Assembly: GCF_001578185.1 (NCBI RefSeq) | Contig: NZ_CP011008.1 | Span: forward strand, 2,136,001 to 2,200,000 | Length of the DNA: 64,000 nucleotides | Reading direction: 5' to 3' | Origin: Peribacillus simplex | GTDB taxonomy: Bacteria > Bacillota > Bacilli > Bacillales > DSM-1321 | Part shown: positions 25,592-33,473 of the stretch, piece by piece | How the letters are laid out: each line of letters opens with the position of its first letter | How positions within the stretch are numbered: the first letter of the stretch is position 1 | Position numbers and translations under genes: made by a program | The notes under the pieces: generated by a model | The model's input: the letters and a program-made list of their open reading frames with translations, nothing else | The model's database searches: none | What the model was told of the DNA's origin: nothing

Positions 25592-25638
25592 TAAATTAAA
25601 AATTTTAATTTTATTTAACTGAAAATTATGAATATAAT
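25592..25638 (+). promoter_or_regulatory. Shared AT-rich promoter element, unit 3 (dioxygenase 3)
   Basis: AAATTAAAA and TTTTAATTT form a perfect 9-bp inverted repeat around A, followed by TATTTAACTGAAAATTATGA and TATAAT. It is the best palindrome of the set. The start codon is ~210 bases downstream, leaving a long leader with no other gene. Confidence 0.7.
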
Positions 25639-25848
25639 TAACTGGATAACTATTATAACAGTCAGAAGTTATTTAAAGCGCTTTCATGGAAAAGGGGGAG
25701 GACAAGGGACATCATTTATTAAGCAATAATTGTTTGTATAAGGGTTTGGAAAGATAGTGGCAGTCGCTTTTAAAGTAGGAAAACAGCCCAAACTTTTTCA
25801 TTAGGTACTATAGTTAAAATTGCAATAGAAAACGAAGGAGGATTCTCA

Positions 25849-26904
25849 GTGCCGTCTATTTTAAAGGAAAAAATTCAAGGACCAGTAGCTTGGAAAGGTA
25901 TTGATTTAGCTAAAGATGAATCATGGATTTATTATTTGTCAGAGAAAACGATCGCAGATCTTGAAAGCGCTTTATTCTATGTGAAACAAAAAGGATTAAG
26001 GGCACCTGATTTTAATAAGGAGGACTTTCCAATTCCGTATCTTTCTGACGAAATAGCTTACTTTATAGACGAGCTGGAGAATGGGAGAGGTTTTCTATTA
26101 ATTCGTGGCTTACCAATTGAAAAGTATACAGATGAAGAAGCAAGCATTATTTACTGGGGTCTCGGAGTCCACCTGGGCATCCCGGTCACGCAAAACGCAA
26201 AAGGTGATCTATTAGGACATGTTGTTGATCAAGGTCTCGACATTAATGATTCAAATGTACGTGGTTACCAAACGAATGCTCATCTGCCCTTTCACCCAGA
26301 TGGATCTGACGTAGTCGGATTATTAAGTCTTCGAAAAGCTAAATCTGGCGGTTACAGTAGTATCGTAAGTTCCATCGCAGTTTACAATGAAATTCTGGAT
26401 AGGTACCCTGAGTATCTTGGAATTCTCTATCTTCCATATTTCTTGGATCGTCGTGGTGAGGAAACACCAGGTGAATCTCCTGTTTATTCATCACCAGTCT
26501 TTAGTTATTACGAAGATAAATTAAGCTGCAGATATAACCGCGGATATGTAGAATCAGCACAAGCGAAAACAGGTAGATATTTGTCAAAAGTTGAAACTGA
26601 AGCATATGACTTAATAGATTCCCTCTTATATGATGAAAACATGCATATTGATATGATGATGGAACCGGGTGATATGCAATTTGTTAATAATTATACTGTT
26701 CTTCATTCCCGTACTGTATACGAAGACTATGAAGAACCCGAACGCAAACGTCATTTATTAAGATTGTGGCTCACGATGCCAAATGGGCGAGAAATTGCGC
26801 CAGACTTCGCGATGTTCATTGATGAGAAAACAGGTAAAGCTGGTCGCGGTGGTATTCCAGTACGTGAAAATACAGCTGGAGGTATTGCAGAAAAAATGAG
26901 GTAA
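25849..26904 (+). CDS. TauD/TfdA-like Fe(II)/2-oxoglutarate dioxygenase, paralogue 3
   Basis: A 351-aa paralogue closest to paralogue 1. Iron ligands are His149-x-Asp151 (FHPDGSD) and His286 (VLHSRTVYED), with RKRHLLRLWL for 2-oxoglutarate and the same GKAGRGGIP tail. The start is GTG with GAAGGAGGA seven bases upstream. It is followed by a second copy of the MFS carrier, so the dioxygenase-MFS pair has been duplicated as a unit and then diverged. Its promoter element is the most symmetrical copy. Substrate unknown. Confidence 0.88.
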   Translation: MPSILKEKIQGPVAWKGIDLAKDESWIYYLSEKTIADLESALFYVKQKGLRAPDFNKEDFPIPYLSDEIAYFIDELENGRGFLLIRGLPIEKYTDEEASIIYWGLGVHLGIPVTQNAKGDLLGHVVDQGLDINDSNVRGYQTNAHLPFHPDGSDVVGLLSLRKAKSGGYSSIVSSIAVYNEILDRYPEYLGILYLPYFLDRRGEETPGESPVYSSPVFSYYEDKLSCRYNRGYVESAQAKTGRYLSKVETEAYDLIDSLLYDENMHIDMMMEPGDMQFVNNYTVLHSRTVYEDYEEPERKRHLLRLWLTMPNGREIAPDFAMFIDEKTGKAGRGGIPVRENTAGGIAEKMR

Positions 26905-26956
26905 GGGGTTTAATAAATAAAGAGTTTAGACGAGGTTAAACACGGAAGATTTACCT

Positions 26957-26992
26957 TTAAAGACTTTTAAAACATTAAAGACTTTTAAAACA
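26957..26992 (+). repeat. Two tandem 18-bp repeats between dioxygenase 3 and MFS 2
   Basis: TTAAAGACTTTTAAAACA occurs twice back to back. Each unit contains the palindrome TTAAAGACTTTTAA (imperfect). It lies where paralogue pair 1 has its intercistronic hairpin; no coding role. Confidence 0.7.
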
Positions 26993-27036
26993 CCAATTGA
27001 TTCATGTTTAACGGAATAGAAGGGGAGATTATTAAT

Positions 27037-28326
27037 TTGAAAACACCTAAATATTCTTGGATCATATTATTAATTCTTGTAGCTTCAGGGATGATCAACC
27101 AGGTTGATAAAGTTATCATTGGTTTAGTTTCTGTTCCTCTAATGAAAGAGTTACATTTAAGTCCTTCACAATGGGGAATAGTTGGCAGTTCGTTCTTTTG
27201 GTTCTTTACCTTTTCCTCTTTCATTCTAGGGGGAATGGCCGATTCAAGAAATACGAAAAAAATGTTTACTTGGATCTCGTTTGTATGGTTGATTGTTCAA
27301 TTTACCACACCTTTTGTTTCAAGTCTATCTCTACTAGTAATAACAAGAATGATCTTGGGAGCAGGAGAAGGTCCTGCCGTTGCTATATCAACTTCAATAA
27401 TTGGAAAATGGTTCCCTAAACATAGACATGGTATAGGCTTTGGCGCTGTTCTCTTTGGAGCAACAATCGGGCCTGCGATTGCTTCGCCATTATTAATCTC
27501 CTTGATCAACGGATATGGATGGAGATCTGCTTTTATAGCAATGGGGATTGTTGGACTAATGGTGCTAGTTTTATGGATGATTCTTGGAAAAGAAAACCCA
27601 AAAGAAATCGGTTCGTATGCTTTTGATCAAGAAGATAAGCACTCAATAATTTCTTCTAATGTTTCTTGGCGTCAGTTTCTTCCGTATCTTTTATCTAAAA
27701 ATTTTATTTTTATCGTTTTGTGTGCAGGTTGTGCCTATTGGTTATTGTCCGTTCAAGCGGTATGGTTTCCTGCATATTTTACCGAAATTCAACATTTTGA
27801 TGGGAAAATGTTGAAACTTGCAGTGTCTTTACCCTTTCTTTTTGCGGCCATTTGCCAAATTGTATTTGCCCTGTTTTCGGATCGGCTTTATCGCAAAACA
27901 GGAGATATTCGTAAAGCACGAATAAATGTTGCAGGGATTACGATGGTGCTATCCGCTATTTGTTTATTTCTTGCAAACGCCTTTAATTCTAGTGCAATCT
28001 CCATTCTATTCTTCATCCTTGCTCCGGGTTTTGCGATTGTTATTCTCTCACTCGCACCCGCCATATTAATGGAATTCTTTTCTCCCAAAAACATTGGAAA
28101 GGCTCAAGGGGCCTATGTTGCTCTATCAAGTACAACAAGCATTATTGCTCCACTCATATTCGGGTATTTTATCCAGTATGCAGGAACTGAGGCAATTGGA
28201 TATGGTTATGGCTTTCAAGTAACTTCTTTGGTTATGTTCGTAATCGGATTATTGTTTTTGACCATTGTCCGTCCCGCGAACCAAAGTCAAACAACGATAA
28301 AACCTGAGGAACAAGTTATTGTATAA
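27037..28326 (+). CDS. MFS transporter (ACS-family type), paralogue 2
   Basis: A 429-aa carrier highly similar to the gene at 20886 over its whole length (GMINQVDKVIIGLVSVPLMKE, GGMADSRNTKK, RMILGAGEGPAVAISTSIIGKWFP, SDRLYRKTGDIRKAR). The start is placed at TTG 27037 because AGGGGAGA lies eight bases upstream and the first residues (KTPKYSW) then align with paralogue 1. The most visible differences are in the loop between helices 6 and 7. It likely imports the same or a related organic anion. Confidence 0.87.
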   Translation: MKTPKYSWIILLILVASGMINQVDKVIIGLVSVPLMKELHLSPSQWGIVGSSFFWFFTFSSFILGGMADSRNTKKMFTWISFVWLIVQFTTPFVSSLSLLVITRMILGAGEGPAVAISTSIIGKWFPKHRHGIGFGAVLFGATIGPAIASPLLISLINGYGWRSAFIAMGIVGLMVLVLWMILGKENPKEIGSYAFDQEDKHSIISSNVSWRQFLPYLLSKNFIFIVLCAGCAYWLLSVQAVWFPAYFTEIQHFDGKMLKLAVSLPFLFAAICQIVFALFSDRLYRKTGDIRKARINVAGITMVLSAICLFLANAFNSSAISILFFILAPGFAIVILSLAPAILMEFFSPKNIGKAQGAYVALSSTTSIIAPLIFGYFIQYAGTEAIGYGYGFQVTSLVMFVIGLLFLTIVRPANQSQTTIKPEEQVIV

Positions 28327-28364
28327 AAATCATTTAATAGGTGAATCAAGGAGGGAAATAAACG

Positions 28365-28520
28365 ATGTGTAAAAATGAAAAGTCCGTTTCTGAGATGGAC
28401 TGTTGTGTATTGTGTCATGAAGAATTAGCTATTATGGAGCGAAATCGCAGTAAGTGCTGGAGTTGTCAGGATAAGATATCCGAGACTTACGCTGATAATC
28501 ATATTGAAGTGGAGGATTAA
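28365..28520 (+). CDS. Small CxxC...CxxC zinc-ribbon-like protein (51 aa)
   Basis: An ATG with a perfect AAGGAGGG site opens a 51-codon frame, MCKNEKSVSEMDCCVLCHEE and on to CWSCQDKISE. The pairs CVLC (residues 14-17) and CWSC (~31-34) are spaced like a rubredoxin knuckle or zinc ribbon. The acidic tail ends EVED. It lies 38 bases after the MFS gene and before a terminator, so it is probably the last gene of the dioxygenase 3 unit. The function is unknown; a metal-binding accessory or regulatory protein is possible. Confidence 0.7.
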   Translation: MCKNEKSVSEMDCCVLCHEELAIMERNRSKCWSCQDKISETYADNHIEVED

Positions 28521-28555
28521 GTAAGTTAATTAGTTTCGTAATGATTAGAACTGTA

Positions 28556-28594
28556 AAAGGGCCTTCTTTATGAAGGTCCTTATTATTTTTTCGG
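28556..28594 (+). terminator. Terminator after the small zinc-ribbon gene
   Basis: AAGGGCCTTC and GAAGGTCCTT pair with one G-T around TTTAT, followed by ATTATTTTTT. Confidence 0.8.
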
Positions 28595-28629
28595 TGATGT
28601 TTAAACATAATTGTTGATTTTCAAACTAA

Positions 28630-28757
28630 GTTGATTGAAGCGGAAGGCACGAGGCTCATGTGGAAGTAGCAGGTCAGGTGAGACCCCACAGGCGCTCTGC
28701 ACCGAGGAGGCTACACGACTGCACGCGGAAAGCGAAGTGCCTTAAGCGGAAATCAAC
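28630..28757. repeat. Diverged GC-rich cassette related to the MITE interior
   Basis: GTTGATT and AATCAAC bound a ~128-bp GC-rich segment sharing AGGTGAGACCCCACAGGCG, CCGAGGAGGCT and GGAAAGCGAAG with the interior of the four MITE copies. The MITE terminal repeats (GGCT.TTTTC) are absent. It looks like the free-standing form of the cassette or an old decayed copy. Confidence 0.7.
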
Positions 28758-28827
28758 AGGCAAGTTTAACACAGCCAATATTTAAGATTATATTTTGTGT
28801 TATATAAATATTACTTACAGGTACCAG

Positions 28828-29498
28828 GACAAAAATCATTAAGCGTGCGGTTCAAGAGATTCAAAATGGGATGAACGTGAATCTAGGAATTGGAATGCCT
28901 TCTTTACTTGCGAACGAAATACCGAAAGAAGTACATGTATTATTGTAATCCGAAAATGGGTTGCTTGGCATCGGACCTTATCCAGTTGAAGGGATGGAAG
29001 ATCCTGATCTTATTAACGCAGGGAAAGAAACGGTTACAGCGGTAATCGGTGGATCTTTCTTTGACAGTGCTGAGTCCTTTGCTATGATTCGTGGGGGACA
29101 CATTGATCTGGCTATCTTGGGAGGCATGGAGGTTTCCGAACAAGGTGATTTGGCAAATTGGATGATCCCGGGGAAATTGGTCAAAGGGATGGGAGGTGCG
29201 ATGGATCTTGTCCATGGTGCCAAAAGAATTGTGGTCATAATGGAGCACACCAATAAGTACAATGAATCCAAGATCAAAAAAAAGCTGTTCCCTTCCATTG
29301 ACAGGTCAAAAGGTTGTAAATCGACTGATTACGGATTTGGCTGTATTTGACTTTACTCCCGAGGGAATGATTCTTGTGGAAACGCAAGAAGGTGTTTCAC
29401 TAGATGAAGTGATAGAAAAGACGGAGGCTTCCGTTACGATCAGCGCCAATTTGACATGTGGAAAAGGGGATCGCCAAAAGGCTTCTATTACAAGGTAA
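28828..29498 (+). pseudogene. scoB: 3-oxoacid CoA-transferase subunit B with stop and frameshift
   Basis: The product resembles SCOT subunit B: IKRAVQEIQNGMNVNLGIGM, a [10 protein letters not shown] segment carrying the CoA-accepting Glu, and [19 protein letters not shown]. Three lesions are visible. There is no start codon or ribosome binding site. A TAA at 28946-28948 stands where Gln (CAA) is expected before SENG. An A8 tract near 29276-29283 shifts the frame; A7 would restore it into [20 protein letters not shown]. The enzyme would move CoA from succinyl-CoA or another acyl-CoA to a 3-oxoacid. No subunit A is visible in the window. Confidence 0.85.
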
Positions 29499-29546
29499 AG
29501 AGATAACACTGCTAATTCCTGTTAGGGTAGAGATAAATTTGTAATA

Positions 29547-29601
29547 AGAGAAGCCTTTTCGTCCACCTTTGGACGAAGAACCTTCTCTTTTTTTCTTTTT
29601 T
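29547..29601. terminator. Bidirectional terminator between scoB remnant and LysR gene
   Basis: AGAGAAGCCTTTTCGTCC and GGACGAAGAACCTTCTCT form a long stem with few mismatches, with T7 on the right. The left flank is less T-rich, but the hairpin also lies at the 3' end of the minus-strand LysR gene. Confidence 0.75.
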
Positions 29602-30505
29602 AATTCTTAATAATTTCTGATTTTAAATAATGAATATATTTGTTGGCAAAAGTGGACAAATGTTTATTCTCTGATCGAACTAATCCTAAAGATATATTTA
29701 CAGTTGGATGATACACCAAATCAATTGGAACGATATCGCCATTAATGATAAGGGGGTAGTTTTTCATTACGAAATCAGGAGCGAATGTAATTGCCAAATT
29801 TTCATTTATGGCTTGGAGAACTCCATCCATATTATTTGAAGTAAACAAGATTTTCAAGGGCTTATATTTATGAAAAAAATCTTGTACGAAATACTCCATA
29901 AATTCACCCTTATATGTAACGAGAGTTTGATCAAGTATATCATGCGGAGTTATAGTACCAAGAATGGCTAAGGGAGAATGCTTAGAAACATATACTTTCT
30001 GCTTTCCTTCGATTAATGCTTCAAAAGCTATTCCTTCCATGTTTATGTTCAAATCTCTTGAATACGTAATCAGTCCAATGTCAGTCTTATGCTGTCGAAC
30101 ATCTCCAATTACAGCAGATCCACTTTTATCGGCAACCTCCAAATTTACGTACGGATAATCATGTCTAAACGATGCTATCGCTTTTACCAGGAACGTCATC
30201 AATCCGGGTAATGACGAAATTTTTAGTTCCCCCACTTCCGTGGAATTCAATAAGTTAGCAGTCACTTTTATTTCCTCAAGCTTTTTTTGTACTTCATAGG
30301 CGAGTTTCAGAATGATTCTTCCTTCATCGGTTGGAACAGCGCCTTGTCCCCGTGACCGTTTAAGAACTTTAATCCCCAGCTCCTTTTCCAAGTTGGTTAT
30401 GGACTGGCTGATGTTGGATTGAGTCACATGTAGATTCTGTGCTGCGACAGACAGAGAACTGTATTTTGCGACTTCTACGATATATAGTAATTGTTCAATA
30501 TTCAT
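29600..30505 (-). CDS. LysR-family transcriptional regulator
   Basis: A 301-aa LysR regulator with helix-turn-helix SLSVAAQNLHVTQSNISQSI (residues 16-35), LEKELGIKVLKRSRG linker and a full effector domain. AAAGGAG lies just before the ATG. It is divergent from the SDR gene at 30878, with a MITE and a copy of the shared promoter element between them. As the only dedicated regulator inside the 18-34 kb catabolic region, it is the best candidate for controlling the shared-element regulon; that is an inference. The MITE is only 22 bases from its start codon and probably separates it from its original promoter. Confidence 0.9.
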   Translation of the reverse strand: MNIEQLLYIVEVAKYSSLSVAAQNLHVTQSNISQSITNLEKELGIKVLKRSRGQGAVPTDEGRIILKLAYEVQKKLEEIKVTANLLNSTEVGELKISSLPGLMTFLVKAIASFRHDYPYVNLEVADKSGSAVIGDVRQHKTDIGLITYSRDLNINMEGIAFEALIEGKQKVYVSKHSPLAILGTITPHDILDQTLVTYKGEFMEYFVQDFFHKYKPLKILFTSNNMDGVLQAINENLAITFAPDFVMKNYPLIINGDIVPIDLVYHPTVNISLGLVRSENKHLSTFANKYIHYLKSEIIKN

Positions 30506-30527
30506 GACTATTCTCCTTTTTTAAATA

Positions 30528-30746
30528 GGCTGTTTTCACATACTATGTTGCTATTTACCAGGTAGTGAGTTGTGGTTGATTTCCCCTCCAGAAGCTCGCT
30601 TTCCTTGGTGCGGGCGGTGAGCCTCCTCGGCGTAAACGCCTGTGGGGTCTCACCTGTCCCGCTGCTCCCGCAGGAGTCTCGCACTTCCGCTCCAATCAAC
30701 CTTAAATAGTTTCGTTTTAAAAACAACAATCTTTACGAAAAGAGCC
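30528..30746 (+). mobile_element. MITE copy B (219 bp)
   Basis: GGCTGTTTTC and inverted GGCTCTTTTC ends with perfect 8-bp duplications TTTAAATA at 30520-30527 and 30747-30754. The sequence is almost the same as copy A, so both are recent. It inserted between the LysR gene and the SDR promoter. Confidence 0.9.
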
Positions 30747-30772
30747 TTTAAATATAAGTAATACTTACTTAC

Positions 30773-30820
30773 AGATTAAAATTTTTAATTTTATTTAATT
30801 ATAATTTATTAGTATAATCA
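30773..30820 (+). promoter_or_regulatory. Shared AT-rich promoter element, unit 4 (SDR)
   Basis: AGATTAAAATTTTTAATTTT, ATTTAATTATAATTTATTAG and TATAATCA; TATAAT ends 60 bases before the SDR start. A GAATATTCTA box follows at 30846-30855. Confidence 0.72.
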
Positions 30821-30877
30821 ATATCAATAGTATTTTAAAAACTTTGAATATTCTAAAAAAATAGGAGGAGAACAAGA

Positions 30878-31666
30878 ATGTCATTGAACCAATTGTTTGA
30901 TTTAAATGGTAAGACAGCAATCGTTACTGGAGGCGGCAGCGGGTTAGGGCGTGTAATGGCACTGGCATTGGCAGAAGCTGGAGCAAACGTTGTTGTATGT
31001 TCACGGCGTTTAGAGGTTTGCGAAGCAGTTGTAAAAGAAATCGAGGCGTTAGGAAGACAGGCACTTGCCCTGTCATTGGATGTCACAGATCGGGAATCTG
31101 TCGTTCAAGGTGTTGAGAAAGCGGTTTCTCATTTTGGGGAAATCAGAATTTTAGTCAACGGCAGCGGAACAGTTTTTGAGTCTCCTGCTACGGATATGCC
31201 TTTAGAACAATGGCAATCTATGATGGATACAAATGTGACTGGAACATTCTTGATGTGTCAGGCAGTTGGTAAACATATGATTAATAACGAATACGGTAAA
31301 ATCATTAACATTTCTTCTAGTATCGGCTTTAAAGGAGTTGACCCAGAAGCTGTAGATTCTGTCGGATATACAACTAGTAAGGGTGCAGTCATGACTTTAA
31401 CGAAGGATCTTGCAGTTAAGTGGGGACGACATGGAGTGTATGTAAATTCAATTGCTCCTGGAGTTTTCACTACAGGTATGAATAACCCCGAAATACCGGG
31501 AACACTTGTACACAAAGCAGGCCCTTTCATTGCGTCACAAGTTCCAGTTAGAAGATTAGGCAGTGACAATGATTTGGTAGGTGCACTCCTATACTTTGCT
31601 TCAGCAGCATCTGATTATTGTACTGGACAAATTTTGACTCTTGATGGTGGACTTGGGGCTAAGTAA
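30878..31666 (+). CDS. SDR family oxidoreductase (classical)
   Basis: A 262-aa classical SDR. The cofactor loop is TGGGSGLGRVMA (near residues 17-28), the NAG-type motif reads VNGSG, and the catalytic set is Ser (NISSSIG) and Tyr-x-x-x-Lys (YTTSKG). CSRR after beta-2 suggests NADP(H) preference. It would oxidise a secondary alcohol to a ketone or do the reverse. RBS AGGAGGAG is strong. It follows its own copy of the shared promoter element, with the cupin gene next downstream under another copy. Confidence 0.9.
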   Translation: MSLNQLFDLNGKTAIVTGGGSGLGRVMALALAEAGANVVVCSRRLEVCEAVVKEIEALGRQALALSLDVTDRESVVQGVEKAVSHFGEIRILVNGSGTVFESPATDMPLEQWQSMMDTNVTGTFLMCQAVGKHMINNEYGKIINISSSIGFKGVDPEAVDSVGYTTSKGAVMTLTKDLAVKWGRHGVYVNSIAPGVFTTGMNNPEIPGTLVHKAGPFIASQVPVRRLGSDNDLVGALLYFASAASDYCTGQILTLDGGLGAK

Positions 31667-31712
31667 ATTTCAACCAAATAACGTGGTTGCGTAAATTAAT
31701 CATACTTAACTA

Positions 31713-31760
31713 CAATTAAAAAATACCAATTTTACTTAACTAAAAATTATGAATATACTG
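31713..31760 (+). promoter_or_regulatory. Shared AT-rich promoter element, unit 5 (cupin)
   Basis: CAATTAAAAAATACCAATTT, TACTTAACTAAAAATTATGA and TATACT. It aligns best with the element before dioxygenase 3. The palindrome is less exact here. Confidence 0.65.
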
Positions 31761-31853
31761 AATTAATAAATTCGAACTTGTTAATTTGCTTGCTGATGAA
31801 AGCGATAACAATATGTGAATTAAATAAATATTTATTGGAAGAGGGGATTTTAA

Positions 31854-32330
31854 GTGAGTGATTTAAAAGATGTAAAAGAAGTAGAAGTATTTCATGCAGG
31901 TAATGTTAGTGTAGATGAATTGCCTTGGATTCCATATTTTGGAGATGCGAAGTTTAAGTTGCTTAAAGCCAACCCTGTGACCGGACAGACGGTTACGTTA
32001 TTATGTGTTCCTGCGAAAATGCAGCTTCCTGCCCATTTCCATTCTGGAACAGTCATTGTATATACCGTCCAAGGGACTTGGAGATATCTCGAGGAGCCTT
32101 GGATCTCCAAACCTGGTGACATGGTTTATGAGCCTGCAGGCTCCAAACATACGCCGACAGCTGTAGGGGATGAAGATGTTATCACCTTCAATATTGTAGA
32201 AGGAACATTAGACTATTTGGGTGAAGAAGGAGAAATTCTTGCCAGAGACAATTGGGAATCATTCCTGAAAAGATACTATGAATATTGTGCGGCTGAAGGA
32301 ATTGAGCCTATTGATGTGACTAAATTTTGA
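31854..32330 (+). CDS. Cupin dioxygenase-like protein (2,4'-dihydroxyacetophenone dioxygenase family)
   Basis: A 158-aa single-domain cupin. Motif 1 is AHFHSGTVIVYTVQGTWRYLE (metal ligands His-x-His and probably Glu) and motif 2 is GDMVYEPAGSKHT (His). This layout and the C-terminal LKRYYEYCAAEGI match the DAD family, non-haem iron enzymes that split the C-C bond next to a ketone in hydroxyketones. A diketone-cleaving role is possible. The start is GTG with AAGAGGGGA five bases before it. In this cluster it could cleave a hydroxyketone made by a dioxygenase and an SDR. Confidence 0.78.
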   Translation: MSDLKDVKEVEVFHAGNVSVDELPWIPYFGDAKFKLLKANPVTGQTVTLLCVPAKMQLPAHFHSGTVIVYTVQGTWRYLEEPWISKPGDMVYEPAGSKHTPTAVGDEDVITFNIVEGTLDYLGEEGEILARDNWESFLKRYYEYCAAEGIEPIDVTKF

Positions 32331-32343
32331 TAGTTAGATTCAT

Positions 32344-32395
32344 AAAAAAAGGAGAAGCCCGGTGTCCACATGACGAAGAGGCTTCTCTTTTTTCT
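32344..32395 (+). terminator. Terminator after the cupin gene
   Basis: AAAGGAGAAGCC and GGCTTCTCTTTT pair across a 20-base loop and are followed by TTTTTT. Confidence 0.75.
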
Positions 32396-32432
32396 GGGAT
32401 TTTTCATTTTAATATTAGTAGTAATAATTTAT

Positions 32433-32480
32433 ATATTAATATTTTTAATTTTATTTAATTTAAACTTATAAGTATAATCA
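32433..32480 (+). promoter_or_regulatory. Shared AT-rich promoter element, unit 6 (second SDR)
   Basis: TATTAATATTTTTAATTTTA, TTTAATTTAAACTTATAAG and TATAATCA; TATAAT ends ~77 bases before the SDR start. An AATATTCTAA box follows at 32509-32518. Confidence 0.72.
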
Positions 32481-32554
32481 TAAACATAATAATATTTTTA
32501 TAATTTTTAATATTCTAACTTAACAGATAATATAGCTAGGAGGAATAATGATAA

Positions 32555-33337
32555 ATGACAGCAGAGACGGTTTTGATTACTGGTGCTACAAAAGGGATCG
32601 GATATGAATTCACAAAAGTTTTTGCAGAGCATTATTATAACTTGGTATTAGTTGCAAGAGATTCGGCGTTGTTGGAACAACAAGCCGAGAGTTTAAAAAA
32701 GGAATATGGCGTGCAAGTGAATACTTTTGCCGGCGATTTGAGCAGCCATACAACGGTAGAGAGCTTACAACGATACTTGAAAAGCGAAGGAATCGACATC
32801 GATATTTTGATTAATAATGCTGGAGCAGGCGGATTAGGGTTGATGACGGAATTGGATATTCAAAAAGAAATGGAATACCTGCAGCTCAACATGATCTCTC
32901 TCACGTATTTAACTAAACTTATTGCGGATGACATGGTGAAACGAAAGCAAGGTAAAATTTTAAACGTGGCTTCAACAGCAGCCTTTCAGCCAACTCCACG
33001 GATGTCGATGTATGGTGCCAGCAAATCTTACGTCTTATTCTTTACGGAAGCAATTGCGGAAGAACTTAAAGGAACCGGAGTTCAAGCTTCTGTATTATGT
33101 CCCCCTTCTACCAAAACTCCGCTCACGCAAGGGTTGGCTTCAACAAGAACAAAAATTTTCATTAAGAACTTAATAGAGCCGCAAGCTGTTGCCAAGTGCG
33201 GATTTGAAGGGTTAATGAAGAATAAAACTGTAATCATTCCAGGCTTTAAAAATAAACTCATGGCTAAATCTGTGGGATTGTTGCCAAGGAAATGGGTAAC
33301 TACCTATACCCGAAAGCTTATCGAACAAAAAGTGTAA
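32555..33337 (+). CDS. SDR family oxidoreductase (DltE/YqjQ-like)
   Basis: A 260-aa SDR of the DltE-like group. The cofactor loop is TGATKGIGYEF (near residues 9-19), then INNAGAGG (~88), Ser in NVASTAAF and YGASK (Tyr and Lys). The C-terminal helix and the LCPPSTKT segment are typical for the group. ARDS after beta-2 fits NADP(H). RBS AGGAGGA. It is a single-gene unit under the shared promoter element. It could act as a second alcohol/ketone oxidoreductase of the pathway. Confidence 0.88.
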   Translation: MTAETVLITGATKGIGYEFTKVFAEHYYNLVLVARDSALLEQQAESLKKEYGVQVNTFAGDLSSHTTVESLQRYLKSEGIDIDILINNAGAGGLGLMTELDIQKEMEYLQLNMISLTYLTKLIADDMVKRKQGKILNVASTAAFQPTPRMSMYGASKSYVLFFTEAIAEELKGTGVQASVLCPPSTKTPLTQGLASTRTKIFIKNLIEPQAVAKCGFEGLMKNKTVIIPGFKNKLMAKSVGLLPRKWVTTYTRKLIEQKV

Positions 33338-33473
33338 ATACCATTAAGGTCCTATCCTTGGAAGAGTTGGAGTATTTAAAAGCATTATCTTGATAGATTT
33401 ACAATGGCAAATAGCTTACATAGTTTTTAAGAAGATATCTTGTTTGGAATAACAAAATCAAAAAAGGGGACTA

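Noticed and set aside
28961..29350. Independent 129-aa protein
   Set aside because: It is the middle of the scoB pseudogene between an internal stop and a frameshift.
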